5,099 nucleotides of DNA, taken from CAZVEV01 sp964625865. Lineage in GTDB: Bacteria > Planctomycetota > Phycisphaerae > SM23-33. Positions 1-4,602 of the stretch are shown here, in pieces. The position numbers and the translations under genes are program-made. Each line of letters begins with the position of its first letter. Positions within the stretch are counted from its first letter, which is position 1. Location of the stretch: the NCBI GenBank assembly GCA_964625865.1, contig CAZVEV010000380.1, positions 1 to 5,099 of the forward strand, read 5' to 3'. Below the pieces are notes generated by a model that saw only the letters and a program-made list of their open reading frames with translations, was not told where the DNA came from and did no database searches.

Positions 1-214
1 TCAGCGTCATCGCCGCGCCGGGGCAGCCCTTGCAGGCGCCCTGGAGACGCACGGACACCACGCCGGTGTCCTCGGCGGCCCCGACCAGTTCGATGTCCCC
101 GCCGTCGGCCTGCAGCATCGGGCGAATCTGGTCAATCACGCCCTGAACACGGTCTTCAAAGCTGGCCGCTGCTTCGTCGCTGCCGGTCGCGTCGTTCGTC
201 GCTTCGTCACACAT
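1..214 (-). CDS. NifU C-terminal domain Fe-S cluster scaffold protein (partial, runs off left edge)
   Basis: Small Fe-S cluster assembly/carrier protein of the NifU C-terminal-domain (Nfu-type) family, which holds a transient cluster on a CxxC pair and passes it to apo-proteins in the cytoplasm. The 71 visible residues start MCDEATND, followed by an acidic leader of about 18 residues. The domain then begins, with IRPMLQADGGDIELV at about 30-44 and VSVRLQGACKGCPGAAMTL at 53-71. Cys61 and Cys64 are the cluster-binding cysteines. The reading frame is still open at base 1, so only the last part of the domain is missing, and the complete protein is probably a short stand-alone domain of about 85-100 residues. 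The ATG at 214 is supported by AGAAGG seven bases upstream. It is transcribed away from the ABC-GNAT gene, with its own likely promoter at 316-343. Family assignment is firm; the gene name (nfuA, nifU or other) cannot be decided. Confidence 0.92.
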   Translation of the reverse strand, partial: MCDEATNDATGSDEAAASFEDRVQGVIDQIRPMLQADGGDIELVGAAEDTGVVSVRLQGACKGCPGAAMTL

Positions 215-278
215 GGTGATACCTTCTTGCTCTGTCTGTTGTGTCACTCATGCGTGATTCATCACACACGGTGATCCC
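201..278 (-). repeat. Imperfect direct repeat of the NifU-like translation-start region
   Basis: Bases 201-223 and 256-278 match at 19 of 23 positions with an offset of 55 bases. On the minus strand each copy holds a purine-rich ribosome-binding stretch, ATCACC, a start codon (ATG in the gene copy, GTG in the leader copy) and codons for Cys-Asp-Glu. Because 55 is not a multiple of three, the leader copy reads in a different frame from the gene. The leader copy also overlaps a small dyad, GTGATtcATCAC at 254-265. Confidence 0.6.
207..269 (-). CDS. Possible 20-codon leader ORF overlapping the NifU-like start
   Basis: A short open frame in the leader of the NifU-like gene. It begins with GTG at 269, preceded by AAGGG and the same ATCACC spacer seen before the real start, and would encode (V/M)CDESRMSDTTD...YHHV. 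Its TGA stop at 209-207 lies just inside the NifU-like gene, which begins at 214 in another frame, so the two overlap by eight bases. That arrangement would permit translational coupling. The first residues (CDES) mimic the real protein (CDEA), which suggests a duplicated or relocated start region rather than an independent peptide. There is no conservation evidence, so this is a candidate only. Confidence 0.2.
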   Translation of the reverse strand: MCDESRMSDTTDRARRYHHV

Positions 279-315
279 TTGTCGATTCTCGCTCACGTTC
301 AAAACGAATCGCCCC

Positions 316-343
316 ATTATATCCCCGCGCCCCCTATACACAA
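316..343 (-). promoter_or_regulatory. Sigma-70-type promoter of the NifU-like gene
   Basis: On the minus strand a perfect TATAAT (316-321) lies 16 bases downstream of TTGTGT (338-343), a weak -35 match. Transcription would start near base 309 and give a leader of about 95 bases before the ATG at 214. The AT-rich -10 stands out in an otherwise GC-rich region and lies just after the stop of the ABC-GNAT gene, so the NifU-like gene is probably an independent transcription unit. Confidence 0.6.
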
Positions 344-354
344 GGCGAAGCGCG

Positions 355-1620
355 TTACCGCGTCTGAACCGCTTGCGGCTTCGCGCGGTTCTGAACCGCC
401 CCTCCCGCGCGATTATCCCGCAGAAAGTACGCCGGGCGACTGAAGCGCGACCGGCGGGCGTAGGCGGCAAAGCCCTCTGGCGTCCACCCGCTGGCGCCCC
501 ACGCCGTCGCCGACTTGTCGCGCCGCCGTCGGCGCCTGGCTCGCGACCCCGCCTGGCTGGCCGAGCCGATCCGCCGGAAGCCCGCCCGCCGGCCAAACGG
601 CACGAGGGCGCCCATCTCGCTGACCAGTTCAATCCAGGGCCACCGCACCATCTCGCAGCACCGGTCCAGGAACGCCCCGGCCAGCCCCGCACCGCGGTAA
701 CGCGGGTCCAGCACGAGGCGCGAGACGCATGCGAAGTTGCGGTTGATCAGCTTTGCCCGTGCCCGCGTGACCGGTCCGGTCAGCCCGAACACGCGATTCC
801 GGGCCGCACTGGACAGCGGGCCGAAGCCGAACACGCAGATTCCCACCGGCGCCGCCCCGTGCCACAGCACCATCACGCGCCTGACGGGCCCCAGTCCGTG
901 CCCGCGATAATGCCACCTCGCGAAGAACGGCCAATCCGACGCGGCGCCTTCGGTGATGTCGAGCTGGCGGTGAAAACTGACCTCGCGACGAAAGGGACGG
1001 CGCTTTTCCACCTCCACCACGCCAAAGCCGCCACAGCGAACGATCACATCCGGCGACAGGTCGTCGATCAGGTCCTCGTGCGTGGTCGCCAGCAGGAAGC
1101 CGACCCCGCGACGCGAGCTGACCTTTCGCACGTTGTGGCTGATGACCTTGGCGGTGACGCGGTCGAGCTTGGCGCACCATTCGTCGGCGGCTATCGTCTC
1201 GGCCCCGCCGGCCAACGCGCGGGCCAGCGCGAAACGATACCGCTGCCCGTCACTCAGTTCGCCCGGCGAGCGGAGCATCAGGAACGCCTCGCCCAGGCCG
1301 CACAGGCTCAACGTGTGGGCTGCCGCCTTCGCGTCGATGCCCAACGCGTCGATCAACGCCGCCTCGCCGCCGCCGGCCTCGTCCAGCCAGGTCGCGCCCG
1401 GAATCTGGGCCGTCGCCGCCCGCAGCAAACTGCTCTTGCCACTGCCGCTCGGGCCGGAAAAGAGCACGATCTTGCCCGGCCCGTAGTCGACCTCGACATT
1501 GCGGGCGATCACGTTTCGTCCCGTCTCGAAGCCGATCCCGAACGTGCCCTGCACGTATGCGGTGTTGCACGTGGCCTGCTTCGGCGACAACTCGTATGAA
1601 CAGGAGAGCTTCAGCTTCAT
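355..1620 (-). CDS. ABC-type ATPase fused to GNAT-like acetyltransferase domain (COG2401-type)
   Basis: A 421-residue two-domain protein. The N-terminal half is an ABC-family ATPase: Walker A GPSGSGKS at 56-63, signature LSDGQ at 122-126, Walker B ending in Asp146-Glu147, and switch histidine His181 in TTHED. The second half resembles a GNAT acyltransferase: WHYRGHGLGPVRR near 236-248, and the acetyl-CoA-loop-like RLVLDPRYRGAGLAGAFL at 301-318. A tail follows with RFSRPAYFLRDNR at 392-404. No membrane segment is seen, so despite the ABC fold it is not a transporter by itself. The fusion matches what is known as COG2401, whose substrate and role are, to my knowledge, undefined. The start at 1620 is chosen because it overlaps the upstream stop as ATGA and has GGAGGA six bases before it; an in-frame ATG at 1647 lacks this. 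Oddities are a seven-arginine cluster around 360-367 and a repeated AVQ(N/T)R at the C-terminus. It is translationally coupled to the ParB-like gene. Confidence 0.85.
   Translation of the reverse strand: MKLKLSCSYELSPKQATCNTAYVQGTFGIGFETGRNVIARNVEVDYGPGKIVLFSGPSGSGKSSLLRAATAQIPGATWLDEAGGGEAALIDALGIDAKAAAHTLSLCGLGEAFLMLRSPGELSDGQRYRFALARALAGGAETIAADEWCAKLDRVTAKVISHNVRKVSSRRGVGFLLATTHEDLIDDLSPDVIVRCGGFGVVEVEKRRPFRREVSFHRQLDITEGAASDWPFFARWHYRGHGLGPVRRVMVLWHGAAPVGICVFGFGPLSSAARNRVFGLTGPVTRARAKLINRNFACVSRLVLDPRYRGAGLAGAFLDRCCEMVRWPWIELVSEMGALVPFGRRAGFRRIGSASQAGSRARRRRRRDKSATAWGASGWTPEGFAAYARRSRFSRPAYFLRDNRAGGAVQNRAKPQAVQTR
363..399. repeat. Repeat and quasi-palindrome in the 3' end of the ABC-GNAT gene
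   Basis: TCTGAACCGC occurs at 363-372 and 390-399, 27 bases (nine codons) apart, giving AVQNR and AVQTR in the last 14 residues of the protein. The second copy is also half of a 15-base palindrome, GCGGTTC-T-GAACCGC (385-399). Its left arm can instead pair with GAACCGC at 366-372. Two alternative hairpins are therefore possible just before the stop codon, either of which could slow or end transcription. No U-run follows. Confidence 0.5.
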
Positions 1621-2237
1621 TTCGCGTCCTCCATGCGAACGTGGCACGTCAGGCCGTACCGGGCGATCAGCTCGTCGAACCGCGGCTTGACCAGGCCGAA
1701 CAACTGGCGCTCGATCTCGAAGATCACCACGACGTTCTCGACCGGCCCGGCATCGGTCGCTTCGGGCGGGTCGCCGTGCGCGTCGGCCCCGTCGGTCTCC
1801 TCGACGGGCGACAGGATCTCGACCACCTCGTCGGCTTCCGCAAGCTCCGCAGACGTAAAACCTGTAGCTGCCGCGACATCCATCTCAGTCTTCATCAGGG
1901 CGGCCACGGCGGTAGCCAAGTGTTTCTCGTTGAAGTGGGCCTGCAGAGTGGGGTTATTCAGGGCGATATTCAGGGCGACAGCCCGGTCGTCGCTCACTCC
2001 GGAAACCAGGATGCAGGGCACGAGGGCGTCGGGCGACTCGCGCAGGGCGTTCGCCCGCAGCCGCTGGTGTCCGTCCAAGACCAGCCGATCGCGGCGACGG
2101 ACGATGATCGGCGAGATAAACCCATGTCGATCCATCACTTCTGCGAGGGCGACGAGGGCCTTCTTCGTGATCTTTCGCGTCCCGGCGCCGGCGTGGTTCA
2201 GCGATTCGGGACGGAGATACGTGACACGCAGTTTCAT
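1617..2237 (-). CDS. ParB-like nuclease-domain (ParB/Srx fold) protein
   Basis: A 206-residue protein with an N-terminal ParB-like domain: the helix KKALVALAEVMDRHG at 25-39, then FISPIIVRRRDRLVLDGHQRLRA at about 40-62. The DGHQRLRA segment (55-62) sits where partition ParB proteins have the GERRxRA nucleotide-binding box. ALNIALNNPTLQAHFNEKHLA (about 88-108) and TGFTSAELAEADEV (125-138) resemble the central part of short phage-style ParB-like proteins. An acidic linker (about 144-167) leads to a C-terminal segment, VVVIFEIERQLFGLVKPRF. There is no obvious long DNA-binding ParB centre domain, so this is unlikely to be the chromosomal partition protein. Start at 2237 is supported by AGGAG seven bases upstream. 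It is first in an operon with the ABC-GNAT gene, whose ATG overlaps its TGA. Known relatives are often found in phages and mobile elements; the actual role is unknown. Confidence 0.82.
   Translation of the reverse strand: MKLRVTYLRPESLNHAGAGTRKITKKALVALAEVMDRHGFISPIIVRRRDRLVLDGHQRLRANALRESPDALVPCILVSGVSDDRAVALNIALNNPTLQAHFNEKHLATAVAALMKTEMDVAAATGFTSAELAEADEVVEILSPVEETDGADAHGDPPEATDAGPVENVVVIFEIERQLFGLVKPRFDELIARYGLTCHVRMEDAK
1627..1632 (-). promoter_or_regulatory. Ribosome binding site deciding the ABC-GNAT start
   Basis: GGAGGA lies inside the last codons of the ParB-like gene, six bases before the ATG at 1620. This favours the 421-residue product beginning MKLKLSCSYEL over a longer form from 1647, and allows both ribosome re-initiation and fresh initiation. 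Confidence 0.75.
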
Positions 2238-2376
2238 AGCAACGCTCCTGTCTGGGCGTCAAACCGCCCGGGGAATGCGAGTGGGCCGAACCTATCGTCC
2301 CTTCACAGGAGCTAGTGGTGCGCAAGTGGGCTCAAATGGGCGGGTTTTCTGAGAAAAAATACCCGTGATATGCATG
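2238..2376. other. Leader/upstream region of the ParB-like operon
   Basis: Next to the start is AGGAG (2245-2249 on the minus strand). Upstream of that is a small hairpin, GGGCG-TCAAAC-CGCCC (2254-2269). Further out, 2341-2365 is an AT-rich interrupted dyad with CGGGT and ACCCG as outer arms and TTTTCT/AGAAAA inside. It could be an operator or part of a promoter. I see no convincing -35/-10 pair for the operon, though the promoter should lie here or within the hairpin cluster. No coding region is apparent. Confidence 0.4.
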
Positions 2377-2447
2377 CAGCCCCATTTCATGGGGCTTTGC
2401 CCGCCGGAGCGTATCGAAGGCGGGTCCAGGCCAGGGCTTCTAGCCCT
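2377..2447 (+). repeat. Left copy of the three-hairpin unit
   Basis: Hairpin 1 is AGCCCCAT-TTC-ATGGGGCT (2378-2396). Hairpin 2 is CCCGCC (2400-2405) with GGCGGG (2419-2424) around a 13-base loop. Hairpin 3 is AGGGCT-TCT-AGCCCT (2433-2447). A fourth small stem, GTGGG-ATAGG-CCCAC (2449-2463), follows and may be a degraded extra module. Confidence 0.75.
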
Positions 2448-2483
2448 CGTGGGATAGGCCCACACCTCCTTCTCGTCTTCAGC

Positions 2484-2526
2484 CCGCTTCAGCGGGCTTA
2501 CCCCGAGGACAAGCCCGCTGAAGCGG
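2484..2526. repeat. Central 16-bp inverted repeat with alternative pairings
   Basis: Bases 2484-2499 are the exact reverse complement of 2511-2526, with an 11-base loop between them. The left half is itself part of a hairpin, AGCCCGCT-TC-AGCGGGCT (2481-2498), and the right half of AGCCCGCT-GA-AGCGGCCT (2512-2529, one mismatch). The long stem and the two short stems are mutually exclusive. The region can therefore fold as one long hairpin or two short ones, in DNA or RNA. Confidence 0.8.
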
Positions 2527-2569
2527 CCTGGAGGGGAAGGGGGGGGATAGGAGGCGGCGTCCCGGTCCC

Positions 2570-2641
2570 AGAGCCAGAAGCTCTGGGCTAAACCCGCCTT
2601 CGCTGCGCTTCGGCGGGGGGGAGCCCCGTAGAACGGGGCTG
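2570..2641 (-). repeat. Right (inverted) copy of the three-hairpin unit
   Basis: Read on the minus strand from 2641, the same order appears. Hairpin 1 is AGCCCCGT-TCT-ACGGGGCT (2640-2622). Hairpin 2 is CCCGCC/GGCGGG with a loop of again 13 bases (2617-2593). Hairpin 3 is built on AGAGC-TTCTG-GCTCT (2584-2570), extended outward by CCC/GGG. Differences from the left copy include paired changes that keep stems intact. For the fucose isomerase transcript, hairpin 1 is the first strong stem after the stop (about 113 bases on), but a C-run rather than a U-run follows it. Confidence 0.75.
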
Positions 2642-2753
2642 TCAGCGTCGCACGTGATTACACCGCATCCCTCAGGCTGGACACGTGCTCACCACGAATC
2701 TCAGGCGTCTATGCAATCCCTTGCGGTCGAACCAATCAACCAGTTAACGACAC
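2642..2753. other. 3' flank of the fucose isomerase-like gene
   Basis: About 110 bases between the hairpin cluster and the isomerase stop codon. I see no gene, RNA or clear terminator here. CGTGAT at 2653-2658 repeats CGTGAT at 2364-2369 on the far side of the cluster, but the distances to the cluster ends differ. Confidence 0.4.
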
Positions 2754-4469
2754 TCATCTCCGCGCCAGAATCGTCTTCGCCGCCGCCTCCCCGCCGTTAA
2801 TCAGGTGGACCATCGGCGCCGGCCGGTCCGTGCCTTCGATGAAGGCCGGCCTCGCAGCCCACGGCGTCGCGGACAGGACGTTGGTCAGGTCCATCCAGTA
2901 TTGCAGCCGCGCGGGGGCCAGGCCCCAGACCATGTGGAAGTGGTTGGCTGGCGCGTACTGCTTGTATTCGACCATCGAGGCGTACTTGGGCACGACCCAC
3001 GTGTGGGGCCAGGTGACGTTGGAACTGTTAGCGACCGCCGACGCCAGCTTCTTCGGCAGGTTCACGGTGGTCGCCTCGTCCCAGAACATCGTGAACATGC
3101 CCGTCAGCGCGCTGAACGCCAGCCGCCCCGCGATCCCCTCGATGCCGCCCGGGCTGATGAACGTCACGCTGTTGCCCCCGCCCGGGAAGTAGTACAGCTC
3201 GGCCCCGGGCATCGAGACGTTGGTCATGATCTTCGCGACCGTGTCCCCCGGCTTGCCCGCCCAGTCGAGGCTGGCCGACCCGCTGTTGTCGCCGTCGACG
3301 AGGCCCTTCCGCGCCCACAGTTCCTTGCCCGTGAACCGGACCTTGAGTTTGCGGGCCAGCGCGCGGATCTCCCACGGCTCCCAGACCTTTCGGAAGTCCA
3401 TGAACAGCGGCGGGGCGCCCCCGGCCAGCCAACTCATCGCCAGTTCGGTCAGCAGGCCCTGGGCGTCGGCTTCGGTGGCAAACGGGACCGCCGGCTTGGG
3501 CCCGTTGTGGTCGAACGTCGAGTTCAGCAGCGACTCAGCCACGTCGAGCATCGGCAGGGGGGTGGCGCGCAGGTCGCTGCCCCATTCGATCTGTCCCTTG
3601 AACGCCCCGCCGACCGCGTTCAGCTCGGCTAGCAGGTCGCGCAGGATCAGGTACAGCGCCAGGCACCGATCGAACCTCCGCTCGCCGCCGGCCTGGCTCA
3701 GGTCCACCCGCTTGCCCAGGTGCCCGTCCACCCACGCCCGCAGCGCCTTGAGTTCGGTCCTGCTGTAGGCGCCCTTGACGAGCATGTCGGCGACCAGCTT
3801 CATGTCGACCCGCGTGACCTCCAGGCCGAACGTGCGTCGCGTGGGGATCACGTGCGTCAGCGCCGTCTCCATGCCCATCGAATCGTGCCCGATCATCACG
3901 ACGCGGCGCCCTCGCACGCCGACGCGTGTCAGGGCGGCGTAGCACCAGTCGACCAGCGCGCGGGTCGTCGCGGCGGTCGGCTTGGGGCGGGCCCCGGTGT
4001 CCGGCCAGGTGCCCACGTTCAGGTGGGTCAGGCGCCCGGACTGGGCCAGCGCGCCGTTGACCGCATGGGCGAACACCACCCCGGGCTTGGGCGCGGAGTT
4101 CCCGCAGGTGATGTTGACCGGCATGTCGGGCGGGAAGTGCGCCAGCAGGCTCATCAGCGTCAGTTGCGGAAAGGCCCACGTGTCCGGCGTGCAGATCAGC
4201 GCGTCGACGCCCGCGGCGGTGAACTGACGGGCCACGATGTCCGCCTGGGTCTCCCCGTCGATCAGCAGCGGCGTCCAGACGACGTTGACCGGCGAGCCGT
4301 CGGGCATGCGGACCTTGCGGGCGACGGTCTTCGCGATGATCTCGACCACGTTCGAGGCGCGCTTGCGCGAGGCGTCGTCTATCCGCGGATCGGCCGCCGT
4401 GCACACGCCGAACGTCACCGTGGCGGAGCCCTGCTTGGCGTCGAGAGGCAACTGCGTAAGGTTCTTCAC
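2754..4469 (-). CDS. L-fucose isomerase-like protein
   Basis: A 571-residue enzyme close in length to E. coli FucI (591). Such enzymes interconvert L-fucose (or related aldoses such as D-arabinose) and the ketose, using a bound Mn2+ in the cytoplasm. Family landmarks appear in order: GVDALICTPDTW (87-98), IGHDSMGM (193-200), ATEAD (331-335), FMDFRKVW (356-363), NSGSASLD (395-402), YYFPGGGNSVTFISPGG (426-442), VTWPHTWVVPK (485-495) and PANHFHMVWG (507-516). By recall of the E. coli enzyme, Glu333, Asp358 and His510 correspond to its metal and catalytic residues E337, D361 and H528. The last 60 residues look unlike E. coli, so the sugar specificity is uncertain. GTG at 4469 is taken as start because AGGAGA lies six bases upstream and no in-frame ATG is near. 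No kinase, aldolase or transporter for fucose lies beside it. It is divergent from the redoxin gene. Confidence 0.88.
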   Translation of the reverse strand: MKNLTQLPLDAKQGSATVTFGVCTAADPRIDDASRKRASNVVEIIAKTVARKVRMPDGSPVNVVWTPLLIDGETQADIVARQFTAAGVDALICTPDTWAFPQLTLMSLLAHFPPDMPVNITCGNSAPKPGVVFAHAVNGALAQSGRLTHLNVGTWPDTGARPKPTAATTRALVDWCYAALTRVGVRGRRVVMIGHDSMGMETALTHVIPTRRTFGLEVTRVDMKLVADMLVKGAYSRTELKALRAWVDGHLGKRVDLSQAGGERRFDRCLALYLILRDLLAELNAVGGAFKGQIEWGSDLRATPLPMLDVAESLLNSTFDHNGPKPAVPFATEADAQGLLTELAMSWLAGGAPPLFMDFRKVWEPWEIRALARKLKVRFTGKELWARKGLVDGDNSGSASLDWAGKPGDTVAKIMTNVSMPGAELYYFPGGGNSVTFISPGGIEGIAGRLAFSALTGMFTMFWDEATTVNLPKKLASAVANSSNVTWPHTWVVPKYASMVEYKQYAPANHFHMVWGLAPARLQYWMDLTNVLSATPWAARPAFIEGTDRPAPMVHLINGGEAAAKTILARR

Positions 4470-4475
4470 GGCATG

Positions 4476-4481
4476 TCTCCT
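4476..4481 (-). promoter_or_regulatory. Ribosome binding site deciding the GTG start of the isomerase
   Basis: AGGAGA six bases before GTG at 4469. An ATG between them (4474-4472) is in another frame and meets TGA after two codons, so it is not the start. The reading frame stays open upstream to 4862, but that part runs antisense through the redoxin gene. Confidence 0.7.
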
Positions 4482-4505
4482 GCGTGTCAGGTTGGTTCGC
4501 CGGTC

Positions 4506-4535
4506 ATGGTATCCGCGCCACCGCAGACGTTTCAA
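4506..4535 (-). promoter_or_regulatory. Possible promoter of the isomerase gene
   Basis: On the minus strand TTGAAA (4530-4535) and TACCAT (4506-4511) are 18 bases apart. They match the sigma-70 consensus at 4 of 6 positions each. Transcription would begin near 4499, about 30 bases before the GTG start. The candidate is plausible in position but modest in score. Confidence 0.4.
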
Positions 4536-4548
4536 GGCATCCGGTGCG

Positions 4549-4554
4549 TATGAT
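4549..4554 (+). promoter_or_regulatory. Possible -10 box of the redoxin gene
   Basis: TATGAT differs from TATAAT at one base and lies 48 bases before the redoxin ATG. The -35 position holds only GACGTT (4526-4531) at 17-base spacing, a poor match. If both promoters are real, the divergent signals overlap within about 50 bases. Confidence 0.35.
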
Positions 4555-4602
4555 GTGACACAGGGACTACTTCCTGACGGTACCACGCGAAAGGATCGAG
4601 AC

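Larger units (their letters stand above)
2377..2641. repeat. Composite palindromic element: nested inverted hairpin cluster (REP/BIME-like)
   Basis: About 265 bases that form one large imperfect palindrome. The left arm (2377-2447) and the minus strand of the right arm (2641-2570) are copies of the same three-hairpin unit. They match at about 55 of 71 aligned positions by hand count, with a one-base gap. The symmetry axis of the arms (near 2509) almost coincides with that of a perfect 16-bp inverted repeat in the middle (2484-2499 with 2511-2526). Most hairpins have the form AGCCC...GGGCT with loops of 2-5 bases. The element lies between the 3' end of the fucose isomerase gene and the 5' end of the ParB-like operon. 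It may act as a terminator or insulator, as a cruciform-forming site, or be a nonautonomous mobile repeat. No transposase or protein-coding gene is present in it. Confidence 0.8.

Noticed and set aside
241..1599. Long plus-strand open frame of 452 codons opposite the ABC-GNAT gene
   Set aside because: Its translation is arginine- and alanine-rich with no domain motifs, and the minus strand carries clear Walker A, signature and Walker B motifs. It is a GC-rich antisense shadow.
1557..2352. Two plus-strand open frames opposite the ParB-like gene
   Set aside because: Both are compositionally biased, lack motifs and are antisense to a well-supported gene with its own ribosome site.
2481..2526. 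CRISPR array suggested by repeated AGCCCGCT units
   Set aside because: The copies alternate in orientation, are not regularly spaced by unique spacers, and form nested palindromes.
2370..2591. A 73-codon plus-strand open frame inside the hairpin cluster
   Set aside because: It is made entirely of the palindromic repeats, has no ribosome site of note, and its peptide shows no recognisable features.
2622..2640. Classical intrinsic terminator for the isomerase gene
   Set aside because: The stem is strong but is followed by a C-run instead of a U-run in the transcript, and it is about 113 bases past the stop. It is kept only as part of the repeat element.
2364..2658. CGTGAT at 2364-2369 and 2653-2658 as a target-site duplication around the hairpin cluster
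   Set aside because: Six bases is short, and the copies lie at different distances (about 7 and 11 bases) from the cluster ends. Chance cannot be excluded.
3220..4553. Further open frames on both strands overlapping the isomerase gene
   Set aside because: All are out-of-frame or antisense shadows of a gene with conserved catalytic motifs. Their translations are low-complexity.
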